Below are positions 32,681-42,003 of a stretch of 64,000 nt of DNA, in pieces. Within the stretch, counting starts at the first letter, position 1; the number at the start of each line of letters is the position of its first letter. The stretch spans positions 264,228-328,227 of the forward strand of contig NZ_BCTA01000093.1 of NCBI RefSeq assembly GCF_001570485.1. The letters run 5' to 3'. The position numbers were made by a program, and so were the translations under genes. This stretch comes from Mycolicibacterium novocastrense (GTDB lineage Bacteria; Actinomycetota; Actinomycetes; Mycobacteriales; Mycobacteriaceae). The notes under the pieces are model-generated. The model searched no databases. It saw only the letters and a program-made list of their open reading frames with translations, and was not told where the DNA came from.

Positions 32681-33439
32681 GTGACTTTGCTGCGCGAGAC
32701 GGCCCGACTGGCGGCCGCGACGGCCGCAGTCGCCGCACTCGTCGGCGGCGTGGCCCCGCTGGCGGTGGCCCAGCCCGGCCCACCCCCCGGACCCGTCAGT
32801 CCCGGATATGGTTCGGGCACCGCGCCCGGACCGGCGGCGACCTCCCCCGGATACCCCGGATACGGGTCCTCGACATCCGCGTGCAGCGATATCGAGGTGA
32901 TCTTCGCTCGCGGCACCGACGACACCCCGGGCCTCGGCACGCCGGGCACCGCATTCGTCAACGCGCTGCGCGGCCTGACCGGAGGGCGCACCATCAGCAC
33001 ATACGCCGTCGACTATCCCGCCTCGTACGACTTCCTGGCCGCCGCCGACGGCGCGACCGACGCCACCAACCGCATCGCGATGCTGGCGCAGCAATGCCCG
33101 AACACCCGCATCGTGCTCGGCGGGTACTCGCAGGGAGCCGCGGTCGTCGACATGCTGGCCGGTGTGCCGCCGCTCGGCAACAAGATCGGATCGATCGGCT
33201 CGGCTCCCCCGCTGCCGGGCAGCCTGGTACCCAACGTCGCCGCCGTGGCGGTGTTCGGCAACCCGGCCACCAAATTCAGCAACCCGATCACCAAATCGGT
33301 GTTCGCCGGCCGCGCGATCGACCTGTGCAAGGACGGCGACCCGATCTGCTCGAAGGGCCGTAACCCGTTCGCGCACAACGACTACGTGAGCGCCGGACTG
33401 GTCCAGGAGGCGGCGAACTTCGTCGCTGGCCTGGTCTGA
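32681..33439 (+). CDS. Cutinase-family secreted esterase (first of three)
   Basis: A 252-residue secreted serine esterase of the cutinase-like (CULP) family. After a signal peptide (ends around PLAVAQ) comes a Pro/Gly/Tyr-rich linker (GPPPGPVSPGYGSG...) of about 40 residues. The catalytic domain has FARGTDDTPG, the nucleophile GGYSQGAAV, Asp in CKDGDPIC and His in FAHNDYV; four cysteines suit two disulfides. I prefer the GTG at 32681 over one six codons earlier because the signal peptide then starts normally. In M. tuberculosis this position holds the cut3-cut4 genes; such enzymes hydrolyse lipid esters. Confidence 0.9.
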   Translation: MTLLRETARLAAATAAVAALVGGVAPLAVAQPGPPPGPVSPGYGSGTAPGPAATSPGYPGYGSSTSACSDIEVIFARGTDDTPGLGTPGTAFVNALRGLTGGRTISTYAVDYPASYDFLAAADGATDATNRIAMLAQQCPNTRIVLGGYSQGAAVVDMLAGVPPLGNKIGSIGSAPPLPGSLVPNVAAVAVFGNPATKFSNPITKSVFAGRAIDLCKDGDPICSKGRNPFAHNDYVSAGLVQEAANFVAGLV

Positions 33440-33465
33440 CGCCACGCGGGATATCATCTCGTCCC

Positions 33466-34125
33466 GTGGATTTCGCTCGCCTTCGTCGTCGGGTCGCCGG
33501 CACCGCCGTCATCGCGGCCATCGGACTGACCTTCTCGCTCCTGGCGCCAACGGTTGCCTCGGCACAAGGCTGCTCCGATGTGACAGTGGTGTTCGCCCGC
33601 GGCACCGGTGAACCCCCGGGCATCGGCCGCGTCGGCCAGGCGTTCGTCGAGGCCCTGCGCCCGCAACTCGGGGACCGCACCCTGTCGGCTTACGGGGTGG
33701 CCTACCCGGCCACCTACGACTTCATGATGGCGGCCGACGGCGCCGCCGACGCGGCGGCCTTCGTCACCAACACCGCACAGTCGTGTCCGAACTCGCGCAT
33801 CGTGCTGGGTGGGTTCTCTCAGGGCGCGGCCGTCGTCGACATGCTCGCCGGCATCCCGCCGCTGGGCAACCGGATCGGCGCGCTGGGCCCGGTGCTGCCT
33901 CCGAACGTCGCACCCAATGTCGCCGCCGTGGCCGTCTTCGGCAACCCGGCGACCAAGTTCGGAAACCCGATCACCACGGCGCCGATCTTCGGTGGGCGGG
34001 CGATCGACCTCTGCACCGACGGGGACCCGATCTGTTCCCGCGGCCGCAATCCGTTCGCCCACAGCGATTACGTCGGACGCGGAATGGCGAATCAGGCTGC
34101 GAATTTCGTGGCGCGGCTGGTCTGA
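33466..34125 (+). CDS. Cutinase-family secreted esterase (second of three)
   Basis: A 219-residue cutinase-like protein with a signal peptide (cleavage near TVASA-QG) and no linker. The triad is complete: GGFSQGAAV (Ser), CTDGDPIC (Asp), FAHSDYV (His). It is clearly a paralogue of the gene 26 bp upstream; the catalytic halves are near-identical around DMLAGIPPLGNRIG and FGNPATKFGNPIT. TATCAT (33452-33457) sits 8 nt before the GTG start, suggesting a separate, leaderless transcript. Confidence 0.92.
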   Translation: MDFARLRRRVAGTAVIAAIGLTFSLLAPTVASAQGCSDVTVVFARGTGEPPGIGRVGQAFVEALRPQLGDRTLSAYGVAYPATYDFMMAADGAADAAAFVTNTAQSCPNSRIVLGGFSQGAAVVDMLAGIPPLGNRIGALGPVLPPNVAPNVAAVAVFGNPATKFGNPITTAPIFGGRAIDLCTDGDPICSRGRNPFAHSDYVGRGMANQAANFVARLV

Positions 34126-34188
34126 GGTCGCGGCGACCGCTGTCGATTACCTTCGTCGGCGTTGATTAGTTCCTATAGGATCGGCGGA

Positions 34189-34884
34189 GTGCAAAACGAT
34201 CTTGTTCGCTGCTTGGGGCGCCGGGGGACGCTGCTCATCGGGGCGGTCGTACTCGCGGTAGCAGGGCTGATCGCGCCCGTCACCCAGGCAACCCCGGGCC
34301 TTCTGTCCGTCGCCGCCGCGCAGTCATGCCCACAGGCGGAGCTCATCTTCGCGCGCGGTCGCACCGAGTCGCCCGGTGCCGGCGTGATCGGCAACGCGCT
34401 CATCAGTGCGCTGCGCAGCAAGAGCGGAAAGAACATCAACCTCTACTCCGTGAGCTATCCGGCCGATTACGAGATCGACATCGGCGCCAACGACATGAGC
34501 TCACGGATCCAGGACATGGCGGCACGGTGCCCCGACACCCGACTGGTGCTGGGCGGATACTCGTTGGGCGCCGCGGTGACCGACGTCGTGCTGGCCGCAC
34601 CCATCGCCGCATTCGGGTTCGACAAGCCGCTGCCTCCCGGGATGGATCGCCACATCGCCGCCGTCGCGCTGTTCGGCAACGGCATCGCATGGGCCGGTCC
34701 GATCACCAACTTCAGCCCGCTGTACGGCGAGCGCACCATCGAGCTGTGCCACGGCGCCGACCCGATCTGCAACCCCGCCGAGCCGAAGACCTGGGAGGGC
34801 AACTGGCCCGACCATGCGGCGCGCGCGTATGTCAATGCGGGGATGGTCAACCAGGCGGCCGACTTCATCGCCGCACGGATCTAG
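34189..34884 (+). CDS. Cutinase-family secreted esterase (third, divergent)
   Basis: A 231-residue cutinase-like protein with a signal peptide (ends near SVAAAQS). The nucleophile motif is GGYSLGAAV instead of GYSQG. Asp lies in CHGADPIC and His in WPDHAARAYV. The C-terminal loop holds an insertion (NPAEPKTWEGNW) absent from the first two copies. The GTG at 34189 is favoured; TATAGG (34174-34179) is placed as a -10 for a leaderless or nearly leaderless mRNA. Its stop shares the palindrome CTAG with the convergent truA stop. Confidence 0.9.
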   Translation: MQNDLVRCLGRRGTLLIGAVVLAVAGLIAPVTQATPGLLSVAAAQSCPQAELIFARGRTESPGAGVIGNALISALRSKSGKNINLYSVSYPADYEIDIGANDMSSRIQDMAARCPDTRLVLGGYSLGAAVTDVVLAAPIAAFGFDKPLPPGMDRHIAAVALFGNGIAWAGPITNFSPLYGERTIELCHGADPICNPAEPKTWEGNWPDHAARAYVNAGMVNQAADFIAARI

Positions 34885-35750
34885 TCGACCACCCGCAGGT
34901 CGCGGGTGACCTTGGTCCGTGCTTCGAGCTGATCGTCGGGCGGATAGTCGACGCCCACGAGGGTCAACCCCTGCGGCGGTGCGGCCGCGAACTCGCTGGA
35001 CCTTCGATCGGCCGCCAACAAGCTTGCGCACCAATCGGGTTCGCGACGGTGTTCACCGACGGCCAGCAGCGCGCCGACCAGCGAGCGGACCATCGACCAG
35101 CAGAAGGCGTCGGCGCTGACATGGGCGGTGACCCGCGTCCCCTCACGCGACCAGTCCAGGCGCTGAAGGTCACGGATGGTGGTCGCACCCTCACGGTACC
35201 GGCAGAAGGCCGCGAAGTCGTGCAGTCCGAGCAGCTTTCGTGACGCCTCGGCCATCGCGTCCACGTCGAGCGGGCGGGGCCAGGCGGTCACATAGCGCGC
35301 CTCGTGCGGTTCGACACCGTATGGCGCCGTCGACAGTCGATAGACGTAGTGTCGGCGCAGCGCAGAGAAGCGGGCGTCGAAGCCCGGGGCGGCACGCTCG
35401 ACGTCGAGCACGCGGACGTCTCGGGGCAGGAACCGGCCGAGCCGCCGCACCAGCGGCAGGAACTCGCTGTCGCCGGGGCGCGTCGTACGCGGATAGGCGT
35501 GCGCCAGAGCCTCTTCGGGCACGTCGACATGAGCGACCTGACCGGTGGCGTGCACACCGGCGTCGGTGCGACCCGCCGCCCGCGCCACCACCGCGGTGCG
35601 GAACACCGTCGACAACGCCTCTTCGAGGACACCGGCCACGGTGCGCTGTCCTGCCTGGACCGCCCAGCCTGCGAACTCGGTTCCGTCGTAGGCGATGTCG
35701 AGCCGGAGACGAACGAGCCCGCCACCGGATTCGATGGCGGGCTCGCTCAT
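34881..35750 (-). CDS. truA: tRNA pseudouridine(38-40) synthase TruA
   Basis: TruA isomerises uridines 38-40 in the anticodon arm of tRNAs. The 289-residue protein has LDIAYDGTEFAGWAVQ, the catalytic aspartate motif AAGRTDAGVHATGQV, RHYVYRL and the C-terminal FCWSMVRSLVGALLAVG. The ATG at 35748-35750 (MSEPAIESGGG) follows a GAGGAC ribosome binding site, 7 bp after rplQ. The longer open frame upstream reads rplQ in a wrong frame. It is the last gene of the rpoA operon. Its stop overlaps the third cutinase stop. Confidence 0.95.
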   Translation of the reverse strand: MSEPAIESGGGLVRLRLDIAYDGTEFAGWAVQAGQRTVAGVLEEALSTVFRTAVVARAAGRTDAGVHATGQVAHVDVPEEALAHAYPRTTRPGDSEFLPLVRRLGRFLPRDVRVLDVERAAPGFDARFSALRRHYVYRLSTAPYGVEPHEARYVTAWPRPLDVDAMAEASRKLLGLHDFAAFCRYREGATTIRDLQRLDWSREGTRVTAHVSADAFCWSMVRSLVGALLAVGEHRREPDWCASLLAADRRSSEFAAAPPQGLTLVGVDYPPDDQLEARTKVTRDLRVVD

Positions 35751-35757
35751 GACGTCC

Positions 35758-36354
35758 TCAGGACTTGTCGTCATCCTTGTCGGCCTCGTCAGCCGGGGCC
35801 TCGTCAGCCGGGGCCTCGTCAGCCGGAGCCTCGACCTCGCTCGACTCGGCCTTGGCCTCTTCGACCGATTCCTCCTCGGTGGGACCTTCGGCCGCTTCCG
35901 GCTCGACCGCGGCCTGCGGAGCGGACGCGGCGGCGACGGGCTGCTCGGTCTTGGAGCCCGCGGCCCTGCGAGCACGGTTGGCCTCCGAGGTCACCGTCTT
36001 CTCCCGCACCAGCTCGATGACCGCCATCGGGGCGTTGTCGCCCTTGCGGTTCTCGACCTTGATGATGCGGGTGTAGCCGCCCTCGCGGTCGGCGTAGAAC
36101 GGGCCGATCTCGGCGAACAGCGTGTGCACGATGTCCTTGTCGCGGATCTTCTTCATCACCTCACGCCGGTTGTGCAGCGTGCCCTTCTTGGCGTGCGTGA
36201 TGAGCTTTTCCGCATAGGGCCGCAACGCCCGCGCCTTCGGCTCGGTCGTCTTGATCCGGCCGTGCTCGAAGAGCGACGTGGCCAGGTTGGCCAGCAGCGC
36301 CTTCTGGTGGGCGGACCCGCCGCCGAGACGAGGTCCCTTGGTGGGCTTGGGCAT
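35758..36354 (-). CDS. rplQ: 50S ribosomal protein L17 with long acidic tail
   Basis: L17 lies near the polypeptide exit of the 50S subunit. The 198-residue protein has the typical core (PTKGPRLGGGSAHQKALLAN, then EPKARALRPYAEKLITHAKK) up to about residue 120. The remaining 75 residues are low-complexity, Ala/Glu/Pro-rich and acidic, ending in three APADE repeats and DKDDDKS. Mycobacterial L17 is known to have such extensions. The tail may reach the subunit surface; its function is unknown. Confidence 0.97.
   Translation of the reverse strand: MPKPTKGPRLGGGSAHQKALLANLATSLFEHGRIKTTEPKARALRPYAEKLITHAKKGTLHNRREVMKKIRDKDIVHTLFAEIGPFYADREGGYTRIIKVENRKGDNAPMAVIELVREKTVTSEANRARRAAGSKTEQPVAAASAPQAAVEPEAAEGPTEEESVEEAKAESSEVEAPADEAPADEAPADEADKDDDKS
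35783..35827 (-). repeat. Three 15-bp tandem repeats inside rplQ
   Basis: Three direct copies of GCCTCGTCAGCCGGG, the last with one change at its end, encode the pentapeptide repeat APADE in the L17 tail. Because the unit is a multiple of three, copy-number change would lengthen or shorten the tail in frame. Confidence 0.9.
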
Positions 36355-36417
36355 TGCGACTATCTCCTATGTGGGGCCGACCCCCGTATCAGGTAGGGCC
36401 GGGACGGACTGGCTTCT

Positions 36418-37470
36418 TTAGAGCTGTTCGGTTTCGGCGTAGTCCTGGTTGTCGTCCAGGTCGTAGCCCGCATCGCTGTTCCAGGTGCCGGTGGCGACGT
36501 CGTAGCCGGCGACCTCGGACGGATCGAAGCTGGCCGGGCTGTCCTTGAGCGACAGACCCAGCTGATGCAGCTTGATCTTCACCTCGTCGATGGACTTCTG
36601 ACCGAAGTTGCGGATGTCCAGCAGGTCGGACTCCGTGCGGGCGACCAATTCGCCCACCGTGTGCACACCCTCGCGCTTGAGGCAGTTGTACGACCGCACC
36701 GTCAGGTCCAGATCGTCGATCGGCAGCGCGAAGCTGGCGATGTGATCGGCCTCGGCCGGCGACGGACCGATTTCGATGCCCTCGGCCTCGACGTTGAGTT
36801 CACGTGCCAGACCGAACAACTCGACCAGCGTCTTGCCCGCCGAAGCGAGCGCGTCACGCGGCGTGATCGAGTTCTTGGTCTCCACGTCGAGAATCAGCTT
36901 GTCGAAGTCGGTGCGCTGCTCGACACGGGTGGCCTCCACCTTGTAGGTGACCTTGAGCACCGGCGAGTAGATCGAATCGACCGGGATGCGGCCGATTTCG
37001 GCGCCCGAGGCCTTGTTCTGAACGGCGGGGACGTAACCGCGGCCGCGCTCGACGACGAGCTCGACCTCGAGCTTGCCCTTGTCGTTGAGGGTGGCGATGT
37101 GCATCTCGGGGTTGTGCACCGTCACACCGGCGGGCGGAACGATGTCCCCCGCGGTGACCTCACCCGGACCCTGCTTGCGCAGGTACATGGTGACCGGCTC
37201 GTCCTCTTCCGACGAGACGACCAGGCCCTTGAGGTTCAGGATGATGTCGGTGACGTCTTCCTTGACTCCAGGCACCGTGGTGAACTCGTGCAGCACGCCG
37301 TCGATGCGGATGCTGGTGACCGCCGCGCCCGGGATGGACGACAGCAGTGTGCGCCGAAGCGAATTGCCAAGGGTATAACCGAAACCGGGCTCCAGCGGCT
37401 CGATGACGAACTGGGAGCGGTTCTCGGCCTTGACGTCTTCGGACAGTGTAGGGCGCTGAGAAATCAGCAT
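36418..37470 (-). CDS. rpoA: DNA-directed RNA polymerase alpha subunit
   Basis: Alpha dimerises to start RNA polymerase assembly. The 350-residue protein starts MLISQRPTLSEDVKAENRSQ. It has the N-terminal domain signature FVIEPLEPGFGYTLGNSLRR, and the C-terminal domain (about 240-320) with VRSYNCLKREGVHTVGELV and DLLDIRNFGQKSIDEVKIKL, which contacts UP elements and activators. A GGAGGAAAG site precedes the ATG. It lies in the order rpsM-rpsK-rpsD-rpoA-rplQ, the standard alpha operon. Confidence 0.98.
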   Translation of the reverse strand: MLISQRPTLSEDVKAENRSQFVIEPLEPGFGYTLGNSLRRTLLSSIPGAAVTSIRIDGVLHEFTTVPGVKEDVTDIILNLKGLVVSSEEDEPVTMYLRKQGPGEVTAGDIVPPAGVTVHNPEMHIATLNDKGKLEVELVVERGRGYVPAVQNKASGAEIGRIPVDSIYSPVLKVTYKVEATRVEQRTDFDKLILDVETKNSITPRDALASAGKTLVELFGLARELNVEAEGIEIGPSPAEADHIASFALPIDDLDLTVRSYNCLKREGVHTVGELVARTESDLLDIRNFGQKSIDEVKIKLHQLGLSLKDSPASFDPSEVAGYDVATGTWNSDAGYDLDDNQDYAETEQL

Positions 37471-37545
37471 GTGTTTCTTTCCTCCTTCACGGCACCCGCT
37501 ATTTGATGCCGCGTACTCCAGCCGCCATCCGGGCGGCGGGAAGCC

Positions 37546-38151
37546 TTACTTCGAGTACAGCTCGACGATCAGCTGCTCGGACAGCGGTACGTCGATCTGC
37601 GCACGCTCCGGAAGCTGATGCACCAGGATGCGTTGGCGCTCACCGACGACCTGAAGCCACGACGGGATCGGCCGCTCACCCGCGGTCTCCCGGGCGATCA
37701 CGAACGGATCGGTGTTCAGCGACTTTTCCTTCACGTCGATGATGTCGTACTGCGACACCCGGTAGCTCGGAATGTCGACCTTGACGCCGTTGACCAGGAA
37801 GTGGCCGTGGCTGACCAGCTGCCGCGCCATCCGGCGGGTGCGGGCCAGGCCTGCGCGGTAGATGACGTTGTCCAGCCGGCTCTCCAGGATGCGCAGCAGG
37901 TTGTCACCGGTCTTGCCGGGCAGCCGGTTGGCCTCCTCGTAGTAGCGACGGAACTGCTTTTCCATCACGCCGTAGGAGAAGCGGGCCTTCTGCTTCTCCT
38001 GCAGCTGCAGGCGGTATTCGCTCTCCTTGATCCGCGCGCGACCGTGCTGGCCGGGCGGGTAGGGGCGCTTCTCGAACGACTGATCGCCGCCGACCAGGTC
38101 CACGCCGAGGCGGCGTGACTTGCGGGTCGCGGGTCCGGTGTAACGAGCCAT
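37546..38151 (-). CDS. rpsD: 30S ribosomal protein S4
   Basis: S4 nucleates 30S assembly by binding 16S rRNA. The 201-residue sequence begins ARYTGPATRKSRRLGVDLVG and contains the S4 RNA-binding domain (ESRLDNVIYRAGLARTRRMA). No CxxC zinc knuckle is present in the N-terminal part, so this is the zinc-independent form. It sits between rpsK and rpoA. Confidence 0.98.
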   Translation of the reverse strand: MARYTGPATRKSRRLGVDLVGGDQSFEKRPYPPGQHGRARIKESEYRLQLQEKQKARFSYGVMEKQFRRYYEEANRLPGKTGDNLLRILESRLDNVIYRAGLARTRRMARQLVSHGHFLVNGVKVDIPSYRVSQYDIIDVKEKSLNTDPFVIARETAGERPIPSWLQVVGERQRILVHQLPERAQIDVPLSEQLIVELYSK

Positions 38152-38172
38152 AGTCTGTTTCTCCTCGTCCTA

Positions 38173-38589
38173 CTAGACCCGGCGCCGCTTCGGCGGACGG
38201 CAGCCGTTGTGCGGCTGCGGCGTGACATCGGCGATCGCGCCGACCTCGAGGCCGGCGGCCTGCAGCGACCGGATCGCGGTCTCGCGGCCCGAGCCCGGGC
38301 CCTTGACGAACACGTCGACCTTCTTCACGCCGTGTTCCTGCGCCTTGCGGGCGGCGTTCTCGGCGGCCAGCTGCGCGGCGAACGGCGTGGACTTACGCGA
38401 GCCCTTGAAGCCCACGTGCCCCGACGACGCCCAGGCGATGACGTTGCCCTGCGGGTCGGTGATCGTCACGATCGTGTTGTTGAACGTGCTCTTGATGTGC
38501 GCGGCACCGTGCGGGACGTTCTTCTTTTCCCGGCGACGGGTCTTCTGCCCCTTCTTGGGGCCGGCCGCGGTCTTTTTGGCGGGTGGCAT
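38173..38589 (-). CDS. rpsK: 30S ribosomal protein S11
   Basis: S11 is a platform protein of the 30S subunit. The 138-residue sequence has HIKSTFNNTIVTITDPQGN, VGFKGSRKSTPFAAQLAAE and the C-terminal TPQPHNGCRPPKRRRV. It lies 6 bp after rpsM and 21 bp before rpsD. Confidence 0.98.
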   Translation of the reverse strand: MPPAKKTAAGPKKGQKTRRREKKNVPHGAAHIKSTFNNTIVTITDPQGNVIAWASSGHVGFKGSRKSTPFAAQLAAENAARKAQEHGVKKVDVFVKGPGSGRETAIRSLQAAGLEVGAIADVTPQPHNGCRPPKRRRV

Positions 38590-38595
38590 CGTCGA

Positions 38596-38970
38596 TTACC
38601 TGGCCTTCTTCTTGCCGGCGATGGTGCGCTTGGGGCCCTTGCGGGTGCGCGCGTTGGTCTTGGTCCGCTGGCCGCGCACCGGAAGCCCACGGCGGTGCCG
38701 CAGACCCTGGTAGCAGCCGATCTCGATCTTGCGGCGGATGTCGGCCTGCACCTCGCGGCGCAGATCGCCCTCCACCTTGAGGTTGGCTTCGATGTAGTCG
38801 CGCAGCTGGGTGACCTGATCATCGGTCAGGTCCTTCGTGCGCAGATCCCGGCTGATGCCGGTGGCGTCCAGGATCTCCTGGGAGCGGGTACGGCCGACGC
38901 CGTAGATATAGGTCAGGGCGATCTCCATGCGCTTATCGCGCGGGAGGTCGACGCCCACGAGACGTGCCAT
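38596..38970 (-). CDS. rpsM: 30S ribosomal protein S13
   Basis: S13 in the 30S head contacts 50S and P-site tRNA. The 124-residue sequence begins ARLVGVDLPRDKRMEIALTY, has IYGVGRTRSQEIL and ends with the basic tail NARTRKGPKRTIAGKKKAR. A GAAGGAA site precedes the ATG at 38968-38970. The 145 bp between rpmJ and rpsM contain no other gene. Confidence 0.98.
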   Translation of the reverse strand: MARLVGVDLPRDKRMEIALTYIYGVGRTRSQEILDATGISRDLRTKDLTDDQVTQLRDYIEANLKVEGDLRREVQADIRRKIEIGCYQGLRHRRGLPVRGQRTKTNARTRKGPKRTIAGKKKAR

Positions 38971-39115
38971 CAGGCGGTGTTCCTTCTTCTATGCGGAGGT
39001 CTTGTCCCAGTCCGTTCCCTCAAATGGGGTCCGGCCTCCGTGCCGGACGTTGGTGAGCGGCGCATCCGCTCAGTGGTACTGGGAGTTCGTCATTCAGTTG
39101 TGTTGCGCGGGGGTT

Positions 39116-39229
39116 CTAACCCTGGCGCTGCTTGTGGCGCGGATCAGAGCAGATCACCATGACCCGCCCATGCCGGCGGATCACCCTGCACTTATCGCAA
39201 ATGGGCTTGACGCTCGGGTTCACCTTCAC
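39116..39229 (-). CDS. rpmJ: 50S ribosomal protein L36
   Basis: A 37-residue protein: [20 protein letters not shown], then [15 protein letters not shown]. The four zinc ligands (C-x2-C...C-x4-H) are present, so this is the zinc-containing C+ form. The start is a GTG at 39227-39229. It lies between infA and rpsM, as in other actinobacteria. Confidence 0.96.
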
Positions 39230-39267
39230 GGCTCGTTCGATCCTGTTCTTCTGAAGTGTCTGTTTTT

Positions 39268-39489
39268 TTACTTGTACCGGTAAACGATGCGGCCCCGGGA
39301 CAAGTCATAGGGAGACAGCTCCACCACGACGCGGTCCTCGGGCAGGATGCGGATGTAGTGCTGCCGCATCTTGCCGCTGATGTGGGCAAGGACCTTGTGT
39401 CCGTTCTCCAGCTCAATGCGGAACATCGCATTGGGCAGGGGTTCGACCACGCGACCCTCGACCTCTATGGCACCGTCTTTCTTGGCCAT
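39268..39489 (-). CDS. infA: Translation initiation factor IF-1
   Basis: IF-1 blocks the ribosomal A site during initiation. The 73-residue OB-fold protein starts [20 protein letters not shown] and ends [12 protein letters not shown]. The ATG at 39487-39489 gives the exact family length; a longer upstream frame is not conserved. It is the first gene of the infA-rpmJ-rpsM-rpsK-rpsD-rpoA-rplQ-truA run; its promoter should lie in 39490-39736, but no hexamer pair was convincing. Confidence 0.97.
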
Positions 39490-39736
39490 TGTCTTTCGGA
39501 GATCCTCCGTGTCCTGATCGTTGGCGCCTTCCCGCCGCGGGCGGCGGATACTGCTGCGGCGCAGCAAACGCTTCCGACCACAGAACGTGAGCCAGTAGCC
39601 AGAAATTCCTGAACAGGGCACGCAAAGAGTCGGCGCGATCGTCGCACCGTTGATCCATGGTACTCGCCCACGGGCCGGGCCCAAAATCGCGACGGAACGG
39701 CCGCCGTCACCCCGTTGCCGTCGCGGGCCGGTCGCC

Positions 39737-40999
39737 TTATGCGTCGATCCCGCGGACGAGACCTGATTGCACCAACGCGGCCGTGAGGAACCGGTGCACC
39801 GGCCGGGACCGGAAGAAGCCGGTGTGCCCGCCGCGGTACCACTGGATGTCGGGTTGTCCCCAGTGATCCCACAGCCGGTCAATCTGCTCGCGAGGGTGGA
39901 CCACCTGGTCGGCGATGCCCGCGTAGATGAAGCGGCCGGCCATCGGGACCTGCGGCGGTAAGGAGAGCGGCGAGATCATCCGGCCGAGCGGGGCGGCCAG
40001 CCTGATCGTCTCCATCCGCGGATCGTCGCTGCCCATGCCGGAGTGGCGCGCCAAAAGGCCGACCAGGTCGGCGACCGGCACGCCCAGCACCGCGCATTCC
40101 AGGGCGTCGTCGAGGCTGGCCACCAACGCCGCGATGAAGCCGCCCAGCGACAGGCCGTACACGCCGATCGGCGCTCCCGGCTGCTGGCGGCGGATCCACG
40201 ACAGCAGGCTGCGAACGTCCCACACCGCCTGCGCGGTGGCGTGGATGTCGTCGAGGACGTCCTCACCGGGGAACACCGCACCCTTGGGCAGCCCCTTGGC
40301 CCGCGGACCGTGCATCGGCAGCACCGGCATCACGACGTTGAGACCCAACTCGTCGTGCAGGTACCACGCCCGGAAGATCGCCAGGTCGATTGCCGCGCGG
40401 CCCATCTCGGTGCCGTGGACGCACACCAGCCACGGCCGCGGCTCGGGGTGGCGCAGCAGCAAACCGTAGCCGCGGGAAACGGCGTCGTAGCCCAGCCAGC
40501 GGTCGGCACCGGGTTCATCGGGGTCCGGCCGGTACCCGCTGGTCCAGCGCAACCGGTGATAGGAGCGGTTGCGGCGACGCACCGGCGAGATGTCCAGGTC
40601 GCTCGGCGGCCCCGGCGCAGCGAAGAACGCCGCCGGATCGTCGAGGCTGCCACGTTGTCCGTAGAAGTCCAGCGCCGCCACCACTTCCCCATGGATTCGG
40701 TCGAAGGCCCGCGGATCGCTGAGCGGACGCCGGGCTCGCAGCCCGAGCAGCACCACCTCGTCGCGGAACGCCTCGGCGGCCAACGCGACCGTCGGTCGCA
40801 CGGTCGGCGTCTGGTCACGGCCGTCGTGGAGGTAATCACGCCATGATCGCGCGTAGTAGCCGCCGGTTCTCGTCAGCGGTTGCACCACGTTGCGCAGCGG
40901 CGCCTGTATCCGCGGCACGGTGGAGCGGTGCGGAGTCCGTGCGCCGTCGTCGGCGCCGATACCGATGTCGTCTGTTCCCACACCTCCGACAGTAGCCAC
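39737..40999 (-). CDS. Alpha/beta-hydrolase-fold protein
   Basis: A 420-residue protein whose first 170 residues are a mostly polar N-terminal region of unknown fold. A hydrolase domain follows, with the oxyanion segment [10 protein letters not shown], the nucleophile elbow [14 protein letters not shown], Asp in [10 protein letters not shown] and His in YRGGHTGFF. The triad looks complete. No signal peptide is visible, so it is probably cytoplasmic. It lies upstream of infA on the same strand with 247 bp between. The substrate is unknown. Confidence 0.88.
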
Positions 41000-41286
41000 G
41001 CAGCCGTCGTCCCTTTAGAGCCATTGGTCACCTGTCCGTGCACGGATCCGGCCGACACAGGGCCCCTGAGGCGGGTAATCGTGCTAGTGCTCAGCCGGTT
41101 TCGGCACCGACTGTTTGGCGCAAAGTGGCGCCCACCACTCTGCACGGCCAATGTGGCGGCCCCGATAACATGGCCTACGTCGTTTTGCTGCTGCGAGGTG
41201 ACTTCGGTCCCTAGTCACCGCCGGCGGCCGGTGGTCCGATGAGAAGTGGCAATCCCGCCGCGCACACCACCCGCTAGGAGCAAACG

Positions 41287-42003
41287 ATGGGTAAGCAAAG
41301 ACCAATCCTGGCAGATGTGATGGCCGCGGTCGGTATCGCCGCCCTCTACAAAGCCCACGTACAGCCGTGGATATACACCTGGGGCGCCCGTGAAGACGAG
41401 ATCACCGCAACACTGCCGGGTGACGATTTGGTCGATCCCGACACGCCACGGACCACCCGGGCGGTGTCCATCGCCGCCACACGCGACGACGTGTGGCCCT
41501 GGCTGGCTCAGATCGGCGAGGACCGCGGAGGCTTCTACAGCTATTCGGTGCTGGAGCGTGCCGTCGGGGCGGATGTACACAACGCCGCGGTCATCCATCC
41601 CGAGTGGCAGGAGCTGCAGGTCGGCGACACGATCTGGCTGGCCCGCCGGTACGGTCCCGGGGCCCGGCAGATCGTGGCGGACGTGAAACCCCGATCACAT
41701 CTCGTGCTGGTGTCGCCAGCCGACTTCGAGCGCCTGCAGCGGGGCGAAAAAGCCTCGGGCTGCTGGTCTTTCGTGCTCCGCCCGGAAGTGGGACGGACCC
41801 GCCTGATTGTGCGCGGCAGCGGGGGCGCGGTGGGCCATTCCTGGTTCGACATACCGCATTTCGTGATGGAGCAGAAGATGATGCGGGGCATAGCGCAGCG
41901 GACCCAGCGGACCCGTCGGCTGTCGCGGCCGTCACCCGGGTATCGGTGGGACGATGGGCGCATACTTGTACGCGATGACCGGCCCCTCGCCCCAGCCCCG
42001 TAA
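41287..42003 (+). CDS. SRPBCC-like ligand-binding-fold protein
   Basis: A 238-residue protein with a weakly hydrophobic N-terminus (ILADVMAAVGIAALYKAHVQ) and a START/SRPBCC-like body. The SRPBCC pattern is TRAVSIAATRDDVWPWLAQI, later LVLVSPADFERL and TRLIVRGSGGAVGHSWF. Such folds bind hydrophobic ligands. Its last 29 bp overlap the start of the response-regulator gene in another frame, so the two are probably co-transcribed. A TAGGAGC ribosome binding site precedes the ATG at 41287. What it binds is unknown. Confidence 0.83.
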   Translation: MGKQRPILADVMAAVGIAALYKAHVQPWIYTWGAREDEITATLPGDDLVDPDTPRTTRAVSIAATRDDVWPWLAQIGEDRGGFYSYSVLERAVGADVHNAAVIHPEWQELQVGDTIWLARRYGPGARQIVADVKPRSHLVLVSPADFERLQRGEKASGCWSFVLRPEVGRTRLIVRGSGGAVGHSWFDIPHFVMEQKMMRGIAQRTQRTRRLSRPSPGYRWDDGRILVRDDRPLAPAP

